64,000 bases of DNA from an uncultured Spirochaetales bacterium (GTDB taxonomy: Bacteria > Spirochaetota > Spirochaetia > Sphaerochaetales > Sphaerochaetaceae): the NCBI GenBank assembly GCA_949297785.1, contig CASFTW010000008.1:1-64000 (forward strand), written 5' to 3'. The notes beneath the pieces were generated by a model, which searched no databases, had not been told where the DNA came from, and worked only from the letters and a program-made list of their open reading frames with translations. Numbering within the stretch: position 1 is the stretch's first letter; each line of letters begins with the position of its first letter. A program made the translations under genes and the position numbers. This document shows positions 18,322 through 26,536 of the stretch, one piece after another.

Positions 18322-20688
18322 TCAGCCGGCCTTCTGTATGTAGGCCTTCAGCGCTGCAATACCGCTTACCACCTGGGCTTCCTCACCGTTCACTATGACA
18401 AGTGTAGGAGCCTGCATGATACGGTACTTCCTTGCAAGATCGGCATTTTCCTCAGCATCGATCACTTCGTAGGCAAGACCTGCCTTATCAAGAGAAGCCT
18501 TGGCTATCTTGCAGTTGGGACAAGTCTTTGTCGTGAAGAGGAGGAGACGGGAGTCTTCACAGGGTGCAGTGCCGCACTTCTCTTCATGAGAGTGCACATG
18601 GGAGCCGTGGAAATGGCTTGTCTCAAGCACATATTCCTTTCTCTCCTTGAATTCCTCGCTCTTTCCCGCATTCCAGTTCTGAATCGGGCGATAGTAGCCG
18701 GTAATTCTGGAATAGACTTCGGTTGTCCTTCCGCATTCAGGACACTTGTACACCTCACCTGTTATATATCCGTGATCGGGACATACCGAGTAAGTCGGAG
18801 AAAGGGTGTAATAAGGCATCTCATAGTTCTCGGCTATCTTGCGCACAATCTCTGCTGCGGCCTTCCAGTTCGGAAGCTTCTCACCGAGGAAAACATGGAA
18901 GACTGTTCCCGAAGTATAGAGAGTCTGCAGTCTGTCCTGTATGTCAAGTGCCGTGAAGATATCATCGGTATAACCGACAGGCAGATGAGAGGAATTGGTA
19001 TAATAAGGGGCTGCGGCATTGTCGCTTGCCGTTATTATATCAGGATAATCCTCTGTATCGTGCTTTGCGAAACGGTAGCTTGTGGACTCTGCAGGAGTTG
19101 CCTCGAGGTTGTAGAGATCGCCGTACTGCTCCTGATAGTCAGACAGCCTGCTTCTCATGTGGTTGAGGACTTCAACCGCGAAATCCTGTGCTTCCTTGTG
19201 TGTCAGATCCTCCCTGAGCCAGCTTGCATTCAGACAGGCCTCGTTCATGCCGACAAGACCGATTGTCGAGAAATGGTTGTCAAATGAACCCAGATAGCGC
19301 TTTGTATAAGGATAAAGACCTTCATTGAGAAGCTTTGTGATGACAGTCCTCTTGACCTTGAGAGAACGTGCTGAAGCATCCATGAGATGATCAAGTCTCT
19401 TGTAGAAGTCCTCCTTGTCCTTTGAAAGATAGGCCATTCTGGGCAGATTGAGGGTAACGACACCGATACTGCCTGTAGACTCGCCGCTTCCGAAGAAACC
19501 GCCGGACTTTTTCCTCAGTTCCCTGAGGTCGAGGCGGAGACGGCAGCACATCGACCTGACATCGCTGGGCTCCATATCCGAGTTGATATAGTTTGAGAAA
19601 TAAGGTGTACCGTATTTCGCAGTCATCTCGAAGAGAAGCTGGTTGTTCTCTGTCTCGGACCAGTCGAAATCCTTAGTGATGGAATATGTCGGGATAGGAT
19701 ACTGGAAGCCTCTTCCATTGGCATCGCCTTCGATCATGACTTCAATGAAGGCTTTGTTGACCATATCCATCTCGGCCTTGCATTCGCCGTATGTGAAGTC
19801 CATTTCCTTACCGCCGACAAGTGCCTTCTGGTCCCTGAGATCAGCAGGACATACCCAGTCGAGGGTTATGTTCGTGAAGGGAGCCTGGGTTCCCCAGCGT
19901 GAAGGTGTGTTGACTCCATATACAAAGCTCTGGATGCACTGCTTCACTTCCTTGTATGAAAGGCTGTCGATTTTGACGAACGGAGCAAGATATGTGTCAA
20001 ATGAGCTGAAAGCCTGGGCTCCGGCCCACTCGTTCTGCATGATACCGAGGAAGTTGACCATCTGGTTGCACAGGGTGGAAAGATGCTTTGCGGGAGCTGA
20101 TGTGATCTTGCCGGTGACACCGCCAAGCCCTTCCTGGATCAGCTGTTTGATGGACCAGCCAGCACAGTAGCCTGAAAGCATGGAAAGATCATGCAGATGA
20201 ATGTCGCAGTTGCGGTGTGCATTTGCAATTTCCTGATCATAGATCTCGCTGAGCCAGTAGTTTGCCGTGATGGCGCCGCTGTTGGAAAGAATGAGACCGC
20301 CGATGGAATAGTTCACCGTGGAATTCTCCTTCACCCTCCAGTCGCCCTTGCCGAGATAGCCGTCAACGACATTCTTGTAGTCAAGAACGGTGGACTTCAT
20401 GTTGCGGATCTTCTCTCTCTGCTTTCTGTAGAGAATGTATGTCTTCGCCACATCGGTATAGCCGGCTGCGGAAAGAACGCTCTCAACACTGTCCTGGATG
20501 TCTTCAACAAGAACCTTGTCATCCCTGATCTTCTTTTCATAGTCGCTGGTGACCTTCAGGGCGATGAAGTCTATAATATCGGGATTATACTGCTTGCCGG
20601 AAGCCTCGAAAGCCTTTGTGATGGCAGCAGATATCTTCTTGATATCAAACGTGACGACCTTGCCGTCTCTCTTAACTACTTCGTACAT
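18322..20688 (-). CDS. nrdD: Anaerobic (class III) ribonucleoside-triphosphate reductase with fused redoxin
   Basis: 788 residues. It makes deoxyribonucleotides for DNA synthesis without oxygen. An ATP-cone occupies residues 1-95, followed by the ten-stranded radical barrel. Near the end lies a four-Cys/His zinc site (CPDHGY...CPEC) and the glycyl-radical loop RITGYYRPIQNWN near residue 660. After a short His-rich linker, residues from about 711 to the end form a glutaredoxin/thioredoxin-like domain with TCPNC (about 720-725) and the cis-Pro segment QAPTLVIV. This suggests that a redoxin is the electron donor instead of formate. nrdG lies upstream in the same direction, with NrdR-like boxes between. 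Confidence 0.97.
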   Translation of the reverse strand: MYEVVKRDGKVVTFDIKKISAAITKAFEASGKQYNPDIIDFIALKVTSDYEKKIRDDKVLVEDIQDSVESVLSAAGYTDVAKTYILYRKQREKIRNMKSTVLDYKNVVDGYLGKGDWRVKENSTVNYSIGGLILSNSGAITANYWLSEIYDQEIANAHRNCDIHLHDLSMLSGYCAGWSIKQLIQEGLGGVTGKITSAPAKHLSTLCNQMVNFLGIMQNEWAGAQAFSSFDTYLAPFVKIDSLSYKEVKQCIQSFVYGVNTPSRWGTQAPFTNITLDWVCPADLRDQKALVGGKEMDFTYGECKAEMDMVNKAFIEVMIEGDANGRGFQYPIPTYSITKDFDWSETENNQLLFEMTAKYGTPYFSNYINSDMEPSDVRSMCCRLRLDLRELRKKSGGFFGSGESTGSIGVVTLNLPRMAYLSKDKEDFYKRLDHLMDASARSLKVKRTVITKLLNEGLYPYTKRYLGSFDNHFSTIGLVGMNEACLNASWLREDLTHKEAQDFAVEVLNHMRSRLSDYQEQYGDLYNLEATPAESTSYRFAKHDTEDYPDIITASDNAAAPYYTNSSHLPVGYTDDIFTALDIQDRLQTLYTSGTVFHVFLGEKLPNWKAAAEIVRKIAENYEMPYYTLSPTYSVCPDHGYITGEVYKCPECGRTTEVYSRITGYYRPIQNWNAGKSEEFKERKEYVLETSHFHGSHVHSHEEKCGTAPCEDSRLLLFTTKTCPNCKIAKASLDKAGLAYEVIDAEENADLARKYRIMQAPTLVIVNGEEAQVVSGIAALKAYIQKAG

Positions 20689-20772
20689 GCATAACTCCTA
20701 TATCTGAACAGCCGGACAACCGGCTGCAAAATAGAATCTATCACAGAAAAGATGAGTATGCAAGTGCGAAAT

Positions 20773-20819
20773 ACGCGACAGAAAGTGTATCCTTTAAACA
20801 ACTACACCACATATAGCGT
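20773..20819. promoter_or_regulatory. Tandem NrdR-box-like operators upstream of nrdD
   Basis: The 16-mer at 20804-20819 matches 13 of 16 positions of the NrdR box (ACACWATATATWGTGT). A second 16-mer at 20773-20788 matches 11 of 16. They start 31 bases apart with 15 bases between, the three-helical-turn spacing typical of tandem NrdR boxes. The sites lie between nrdG and nrdD, 85-131 bases before the nrdD ATG. The consensus is from knowledge of the NrdR regulon, and the matches were counted by eye. Confidence 0.68.
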
Positions 20820-20825
20820 ATACAA

Positions 20826-21527
20826 TCAATCTCTGCTGTCCCTTATATACGCGTCAGTTATATAATTTCTAACTAATTTAAGGTAGTTTTTCATAGCATC
20901 CTTATCCGGCGCACTCAGATTTTTCACTATCGTATCTTCTGATGGAACAAAACTTTGCAGGAAGTATCTTGAACATGGTGCGATAAGGGCGCATATTTTT
21001 TCAAAATTTTCTTCGTAGTGGAGTTCCCTCACGACCGTCGTGCGGAATTCATAATCAATTCCGCTTTCCTTTATCATGCGCACGGAAGTCTCTATGACGC
21101 CCGTGTCGAAACCGCTCACTCCGATTGTCACCGGGTATGCGTCAAGCGAGTTCTTTATGTCCATCGCAATGTAATCGATGCAGCCGGAGTCAATGAGAGC
21201 GCCAAGTCTGGAAGGCAGAGCGCCGTTGGTGTCAAGCTTGACAAGATAGCCAAGCTCCTTCACCTGCTTTATGAAATCAAGGAGGTCTTCATGCACGGTC
21301 GGCTCCCCTCCCGTGATGACCACCCCGTCAAGCATATTCTTCCTCTTTCTGAGGAATGAAAGGATTTCTTCATTGTCAAGCACACCCTGGCTTTCTGGAT
21401 CAAGAACCAGGGAACTGTTATGGCAGAAAGGACAGCGGAAATTGCAGTGTCCGGTGAAAAGGATGGCGCTCATGTGCTCTGGGTAGTCCACGAGCGAGAG
21501 TTTGTTTAAACCGTGAAATTTTATCAT
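20826..21527 (-). CDS. nrdG: Anaerobic ribonucleotide reductase activating protein
   Basis: A 233-residue radical-SAM enzyme. The cluster-binding CX3CX2C is C28, C32 and C35 in GHCNFRCPFCHN, followed by the SAM-contacting VITGGEPTVH. It generates the glycyl radical on NrdD, encoded 137 bases downstream. This is the longer NrdG/pyruvate-formate-lyase-activase-like type with the one cluster visible. Confidence 0.93.
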   Translation of the reverse strand: MIKFHGLNKLSLVDYPEHMSAILFTGHCNFRCPFCHNSSLVLDPESQGVLDNEEILSFLRKRKNMLDGVVITGGEPTVHEDLLDFIKQVKELGYLVKLDTNGALPSRLGALIDSGCIDYIAMDIKNSLDAYPVTIGVSGFDTGVIETSVRMIKESGIDYEFRTTVVRELHYEENFEKICALIAPCSRYFLQSFVPSEDTIVKNLSAPDKDAMKNYLKLVRNYITDAYIRDSRD

Positions 21528-21545
21528 ATGTGTTTACAAAATAGT

Positions 21546-21575
21546 TTGTTTTAATTCCCGTTTCAAGTTTATAAT
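21546..21575 (+). promoter_or_regulatory. Promoter for the TPR-like protein gene
   Basis: TTGTTT, an 18-base spacer and a perfect TATAAT at 21570-21575, in the gap between divergent nrdG and the downstream gene. Confidence 0.55.
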
Positions 21576-21607
21576 CACCAGTGCAATCAATTTTTCAGGA
21601 GATTAAT

Positions 21608-22900
21608 TTGAGCTTGAACCTTAAAGAAAAGCTTAACCTGGACATGATCATCCAGGAAAGAAGAGATGCATACAATGCACTCTTCAATGCACTCGGACCG
21701 GACAACATCGGTACAATGGAAGCCAAATTCGGCCTTGCAAAGGCTCTTATGGATGCGGATGAATACGAAGAAGCGCTTCCCCTCCTCGTTTCCCTTGACG
21801 AGGAAGTGAGGGAAAAGGACGCACAGGGGCATGACCTGTTTGTGTTTGAAGATCTGCAGGTGACGCTGGCCAGCGCATATGTCCTTACAGGTCACAATGA
21901 TGAGGCTGTATCATATATAACGGGACTGCTGGAAGACAAATCGAGATGGCTCAGTGCCCTTGACCGTCCGAGTCTCAGCGTCAGGATCTACATGAACCTG
22001 TGGATGATGCTTGCGGACATCCATATGAGAAAGCAGAATTTCAACGAAAGTTTTGAATCTGTCATCGAACTGCTGAGGGCCAGACTTGAATATGATGATG
22101 TATATTCTTCCGGCATGAGGAAATACTATGAATTCGCATGCAGGCTGTTCACTCAGGTTGACAGACAGGATCTCAAGGATGATTTCGATCTTCTCACTGA
22201 CGACATCCTTGACACGTTTGAAGAGGATATCGGGTATTACTCAGATGCCTTCGACAAGATCACCGATGATGAGGATGGTGTTTTCGTCTCACTTGATCTC
22301 ATGAGCACAATCACCTGCCTGCACAATGCCCTCCAGTCTTATTCGGATTTCCTTGTCAGCGTCATGATCTGCGATGAGGCAAGACGCACACCTGAGTCAT
22401 ATGAGCTTCTCAACATCACTCTGCAGCAGCTCATACTGATATATGACAACTATGCAGATATGTTCACTTCAGATGATGAAGATGACAGGGACACGGAAGA
22501 CAAAACCGAAAAGGAAGTCAGACAGTCCATTGCATTCATGTCCGTCATCTGTTCCACTTCGGCAAAACGTCTTCATGATGCGGTTGACATGCTCGATGTG
22601 GAAGACCCCTCCGGTGTTGATCTTGAAGGCATCAGATCAATCATGAACACATGCAGGAACATGGGCGGACGGTATTTCAGTCATGATCTTGATGAAGAGG
22701 ATGATGAAGCCGTTATAAGTGAAACCGAGACAGAGAATGACATATCCGTGAATGATCTGGCAGGCTTCCTGCATCATATCTTCGATGACATGGAAGAAGA
22801 AAAGAAAGACAAGCCGCAGAAAAAGAGCTCAAAAAAGGAAAAGCCGGAGAAGAAAGAGAAAAGGGAAACAAAGCCGAAGAAGAAAAAAGCAGAAAAATGA
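21608..22900 (+). CDS. Cytoplasmic TPR-like acidic protein with Lys-rich tail
   Basis: About 430 residues and no signal peptide. The N-terminal 200 residues are helical-repeat-like (AKFGLAKALMDADEYEEALPLL, LQVTLASAYVLTGHNDEAVSYI). A long very acidic section follows, and then a 35-residue tail of almost only Lys, Glu and Pro. I do not recognise the family. The open frame begins at GTG 21581. TTG 21608 has AGGAG six bases upstream and is the better start. A strong bidirectional terminator follows the stop. Confidence 0.75.
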   Translation: MSLNLKEKLNLDMIIQERRDAYNALFNALGPDNIGTMEAKFGLAKALMDADEYEEALPLLVSLDEEVREKDAQGHDLFVFEDLQVTLASAYVLTGHNDEAVSYITGLLEDKSRWLSALDRPSLSVRIYMNLWMMLADIHMRKQNFNESFESVIELLRARLEYDDVYSSGMRKYYEFACRLFTQVDRQDLKDDFDLLTDDILDTFEEDIGYYSDAFDKITDDEDGVFVSLDLMSTITCLHNALQSYSDFLVSVMICDEARRTPESYELLNITLQQLILIYDNYADMFTSDDEDDRDTEDKTEKEVRQSIAFMSVICSTSAKRLHDAVDMLDVEDPSGVDLEGIRSIMNTCRNMGGRYFSHDLDEEDDEAVISETETENDISVNDLAGFLHHIFDDMEEEKKDKPQKKSSKKEKPEKKEKRETKPKKKKAEK

Positions 22901-22912
22901 TTTAAAAATATG

Positions 22913-22957
22913 GCAGGCTGCTGCATTACGGGTGGTGCAGCAGTCTGCTTTTCTGTT
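22913..22957 (+). terminator. Bidirectional terminator
   Basis: A 13-base stem (GCAGGCTGCTGCA pairing with TGCAGCAGTCTGC, one mismatch) is followed by TTTTCTGTTT. On the other strand it is followed by a weaker TATTTTTAAA, so it can serve the converging thioesterase gene as well. Confidence 0.85.
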
Positions 22958-23341
22958 TCAGCTCAGGAGTGAGAGAAGATCGTCACCAAGCCTGAGCGGA
23001 CGCTTTGTCTCAAGATCTATGCAGGCGACCTTAACCTCCATATCGGCAAGCACCTCATCCCCTCTTTTCACAGTCTGGGAAAAGACGATCGAGACCTTGC
23101 CGAAATCCTTCACACGGGTTTCGACTGTAATCATATCGTCAAGATAGCCCGGTTTTTCATAGCTTATGCTGATGCTTTTGACGACAAAGGCACTGCTGCC
23201 TGACAGGCCTGAGGTGTGAAGCTCACGTCCCAGTTCCGTGCGGGCATGCTCGGCAAAATTGAGATAGGCCGCATGATAGACAATCCCCTGGGCATCAGTA
23301 TCGGAAAAATACACTCTCTGGTTGTATATGAAAGTTTTCAT
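22958..23341 (-). CDS. YbgC/FadM-type acyl-CoA thioesterase
   Basis: A 127-residue hot-dog-fold thioesterase of the 4-hydroxybenzoyl-CoA thioesterase group. The signature FSDTDAQGIVYHAAYLNFAEHART contains the catalytic Asp of D-x-QG-V-H/Y. It would hydrolyse short or medium acyl-CoAs. It lies three bases after topB in the same direction and is probably co-transcribed. Tol-Pal genes, the usual neighbours of ybgC, are not here. Confidence 0.88.
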   Translation of the reverse strand: MKTFIYNQRVYFSDTDAQGIVYHAAYLNFAEHARTELGRELHTSGLSGSSAFVVKSISISYEKPGYLDDMITVETRVKDFGKVSIVFSQTVKRGDEVLADMEVKVACIDLETKRPLRLGDDLLSLLS

Positions 23342-23344
23342 GTT

Positions 23345-25585
23345 TTATTTCCTCTTTCTGTTGTCCCTGCTGCGTCTCTCCTCAGCCTGCTTCAGGAAGT
23401 CGGCGAATGTTCCGCCGCCCATATCTGAATCGGAAGAATGTGCGCTGTAGCGGGGAGAAGACGTGAACTTTTTCTCATTCCTGTCTTTCCTGTAGGCAAG
23501 CTTGCTGGGATGAACGACTTCAGTCTTCGTCTCATACACGGCCTTGGGAAGCTTCACTGCAGATTTCTTCACGGTTATCCTGATCTTTCCGTCTGCCGTC
23601 ATCACAGGCTTGGTTCTGGCACTCTGTCCGGTACCTTCCAGCTTTACCCTGACCTCTTTCTCCTCATATGCACAGCTGAGTTTCTGACAGATATAATGCA
23701 CACACCCGGCGGCATCAACAACTTTCATCATCGGAGTGTGACAGTAAGGACATTCCTTCGCATCGGTGAACTTGGGGCTGTAGACAAGATGGGAATTCTT
23801 CACTTCCTCAACAAGATCCGCAGCCATTTTCTTTATGTCGCGGATAAAGAGATCAGGTTCCTGACGTCCTTTGCTTATGGCATCAAGACGGGCTTCCCAT
23901 TCACCTGTGAGAACTGGAGATGCCAGAACCTGCGGGGCGAGACGCACGACTTCCCTTCCCTTTGCGGTCGGTACAAGGTATTTGCCGTCCCTGTTCACAT
24001 AATTGTTCTGTATGAGTTTCTCGATTATCTCAGCACGGGTTGCAGGAGTACCCAGTCCGTTTGAGAGATTGAACTTGATCTCTCTGTCCTCGACAAACCG
24101 TCCCGCATGTTCCATTGCCGAGAGAAGCGTCGCATCGGTATATCTTTCAGGCGGAGTCGTCGCGCTCTGACGCACCTTGATCTTCCCGACTTTCACCTTA
24201 TCCCCTTCCCTGAGACGGAGAAGCGCGACTGAGTTCTCAAGATCATCCACTGCAGGAGCCGCAGATCTTGTGTTGAGCGCAATGGAGACAGAACGGTAGC
24301 CCGGTCTCACGCTCTGAGTGAGACGGGTCTTGAATTTTCTGCCCTCCACATCAATGACAGCCGTGGTTGTCTTATAAAGATAGGAAGGCGAAAGCACTTC
24401 AAGGAAGCGCATCGCGATAAGGCGGAACAGCTTTGCCTCGTCAGATGAGAGAGCACTCATGTCCACATGCTGCTCTGTCGGGATTATCGCATGATGGTCT
24501 GAGACCAGTGCATCCTGCACGAAGCGGTCGCTCTCATACTCAAAACCGTTTCTGTAGTACTCCTCGCTGACAATTGAGAACTCGGTATCTCGGAGGGCAT
24601 GGAGACGCTCTGGGAGAGTCGGCACGATGTCAGAGGAAATGTATCTTGAATCAGTACGCGGGTATGTGACGATCTTGTGCACCTCGTAAAGACGCTGAAG
24701 GGTGTCCAGCGTCTCCTTTGCCGAGAAGCCGAGCATTATGTTGGCATCCCTCTGAAGCTCTGTAAGATCATAGGCAAGCGGAGCTTTATCCTCCTTCTCC
24801 TCTCCTGTAAGGGAGACAACCGTTCCCTCTTTTCCCGCAAAAGAGGTTTCAAACTCCTCTTTGCGCCTCTCATCACTGAAACGGACAGAATTCTCTTCAG
24901 GGTAATAGCTTGCACTGAAAAGACCGAAATCGGCACGTGCAGTATAATAGAAGGAGCCGAGGAATGCATCTATCTCATCTTCCCTCTGCGTCATGAGCGC
25001 AAGAGTCGGTGTCTGGACACGGCCGGCCGAAAGCTTCGCATCATGATGGCAGGTCAGAGCACGCGTGACATTCATGCCGACATACCAGTCAGCCGCAGAA
25101 CGGCATTCGGCAGCATGATAGAGGTTGTCATAATCCTCCGCCGGATGAAGGGAAGCAAATCCGTCACGGATCGCCTTTTCAGTCTGCGAGCTTATCCACA
25201 GACGCTCGACCTTGCCTGTGTAGCCGCACAGCTTGAGTATCCAGCGTGCTACGAGCTCGCCTTCCCTTCCCGCATCCGTTGCGATGATTACACTCCCGAT
25301 ATCATCCCGTGTCAGCAGTGCCTGAATATGGTCAAACTGCTCATGTGTATCTTCTATGACCTGCTGGTCAAGCTGGTCGGGAAGCATCGGAAGATCCTTT
25401 ATGGACCATCTTTTATAACGTTCACTGTAATGACCGGGTTCGCAAAGTTCCACAAGATGACCAAGCGCCCAGGTGACAATGTAATCACTGCCTTCAATAT
25501 AACCGTCACCTCTGACTCTCGAGCCGAGAGTCCTGGCAAGTTCCCTTGCCACAGACGGCTTTTCCGCAATAACAAGTTTCTTCAT
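23345..25585 (-). CDS. topB: DNA topoisomerase III
   Basis: A 746-residue type IA topoisomerase. The N-terminal TOPRIM domain shows VIAEKPSVA and IIATDAGREGELVAR. The active-site tyrosine is in KIVTYPRTDSRYIS (about residue 308), and LSAGRVQTPTL is also typical. The C-terminal part has one four-Cys zinc ribbon (CPYCHTPMM...CQKLSC) and then a basic tail rich in Lys and Arg. It decatenates replication intermediates. This is the common bacterial TopB length plus tail. Confidence 0.96.
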   Translation of the reverse strand: MKKLVIAEKPSVARELARTLGSRVRGDGYIEGSDYIVTWALGHLVELCEPGHYSERYKRWSIKDLPMLPDQLDQQVIEDTHEQFDHIQALLTRDDIGSVIIATDAGREGELVARWILKLCGYTGKVERLWISSQTEKAIRDGFASLHPAEDYDNLYHAAECRSAADWYVGMNVTRALTCHHDAKLSAGRVQTPTLALMTQREDEIDAFLGSFYYTARADFGLFSASYYPEENSVRFSDERRKEEFETSFAGKEGTVVSLTGEEKEDKAPLAYDLTELQRDANIMLGFSAKETLDTLQRLYEVHKIVTYPRTDSRYISSDIVPTLPERLHALRDTEFSIVSEEYYRNGFEYESDRFVQDALVSDHHAIIPTEQHVDMSALSSDEAKLFRLIAMRFLEVLSPSYLYKTTTAVIDVEGRKFKTRLTQSVRPGYRSVSIALNTRSAAPAVDDLENSVALLRLREGDKVKVGKIKVRQSATTPPERYTDATLLSAMEHAGRFVEDREIKFNLSNGLGTPATRAEIIEKLIQNNYVNRDGKYLVPTAKGREVVRLAPQVLASPVLTGEWEARLDAISKGRQEPDLFIRDIKKMAADLVEEVKNSHLVYSPKFTDAKECPYCHTPMMKVVDAAGCVHYICQKLSCAYEEKEVRVKLEGTGQSARTKPVMTADGKIRITVKKSAVKLPKAVYETKTEVVHPSKLAYRKDRNEKKFTSSPRYSAHSSDSDMGGGTFADFLKQAEERRSRDNRKRK

Positions 25586-25727
25586 GCTGGAGGATTCTAG
25601 CAGAAAGAAAAGCTTGAGAAAAGAATATTAATGAGTTAGCAGCATATAACTCGCTGAAAAGCACAGAAATGAGCTGACAGAAAACCGGATTTCGTCAAAT
25701 TTGAGCCATTATTGATGATTTCTTTCC

Positions 25728-25757
25728 TTGACCTGAAGACTGCTGAGGAATTATACT
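25728..25757 (+). promoter_or_regulatory. Promoter of the ferredoxin gene
   Basis: TTGACC (25728-25733), an 18-base spacer and TATACT (25752-25757), about 38 bases before the ferredoxin ATG. The rest of 25586-25727 shows no gene. Confidence 0.72.
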
Positions 25758-25795
25758 TTGTCTATCTTTCCAAGATTGAATAAGGAGTAAAGACT

Positions 25796-25963
25796 ATGGC
25801 TTATAAGATTCTTGATTCTTGTGTTGCATGCGGTACATGCGCAGGCGAATGCCCGGTAGGAGCTATCTCCGAGGGAGATATCTACTCAATCGATCCTGAG
25901 AAGTGCATTGACTGCGGTACATGTGCAGGCGTATGCCCGACAGGTTCAATTGAAGAGGCTTAA
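25796..25963 (+). CDS. 2[4Fe-4S] clostridial-type ferredoxin
   Basis: A 55-residue protein beginning [15 protein letters not shown]. It has two full CX2CX2CX3CP cluster motifs: C9, C12, C15, C19 and C37, C40, C43, C47. This is the classic low-potential electron carrier of fermentative anaerobes. It would serve pyruvate:ferredoxin oxidoreductase, hydrogenases or radical enzymes such as NrdG. ATG 25796 has AGGAG eight bases upstream. The gene has its own promoter and a strong terminator, so it is a monocistronic, probably highly expressed unit. It is easily missed because of its size. Confidence 0.97.
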   Translation: MAYKILDSCVACGTCAGECPVGAISEGDIYSIDPEKCIDCGTCAGVCPTGSIEEA

Positions 25964-25982
25964 GTAAAAGCTTTATAAGACG

Positions 25983-26009
25983 GCTGTCCTGCAAAGGACA
26001 GCTTTTTTA
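25983..26009 (+). terminator. Terminator of the ferredoxin gene
   Basis: Perfect stem GCTGTCCT/AGGACAGC with a GCAA loop, then TTTTTTATT. Confidence 0.93.
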
Positions 26010-26023
26010 TTGCCTTTTCTCTC

Positions 26024-26497
26024 ATGCTTACATTCATTCTCTCTGCAATTCCGCTGCTCATCTCCCTGTTCTTTGCTCCGAAGCTTGTGAAACTTGCACT
26101 CTTCGTCATGTTTTACCTGACACTGGGGTCGCTCTTCAATTTCTTCATGGATGAAGAGGCTCTTTCATATGCGGCGGCGCTGGCAGTAACAGTACTGCTT
26201 TTCATCATTAACCCCGTCAGGCGCAATGCGGACAGACTTCTCATTCCTTCTCTGGTCGCATCATCAGTATGCTTCCTTCCCTTCAGCAAAGCTCTTTTCC
26301 TTATATTCCTTGTTCTCTCAGTGACAACGGCTGTATTCAGAAAAAAGCTGATGAAATATTTCATTATGTTATTCTCATCTGCACTGCTTTCCCTCAACCT
26401 TTCAAGAATGTACTATCTTTCAATCCCCGTGACGCTCATCATTGCCGCTGTTTTCCTTGTCCTCTCCCTTGTGCTTGATCCCGTCAGGGAAAAATAA
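26024..26497 (+). CDS. Small polytopic membrane protein, unknown
   Basis: 157 residues with five or six hydrophobic segments and few charges, mainly short Arg/Lys loops (NPVRRNADR, FRKKLMK, LDPVREK). No family is recognised. It begins 15 bases after the ferredoxin terminator and ends 39 bases before xseA. The cytoplasmic loops are positively charged. Confidence 0.65.
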   Translation: MLTFILSAIPLLISLFFAPKLVKLALFVMFYLTLGSLFNFFMDEEALSYAAALAVTVLLFIINPVRRNADRLLIPSLVASSVCFLPFSKALFLIFLVLSVTTAVFRKKLMKYFIMLFSSALLSLNLSRMYYLSIPVTLIIAAVFLVLSLVLDPVREK

Positions 26498-26536
26498 AAT
26501 GCTTTCTTCTGGTCACAGGGGACTGAAAAATGTAGA

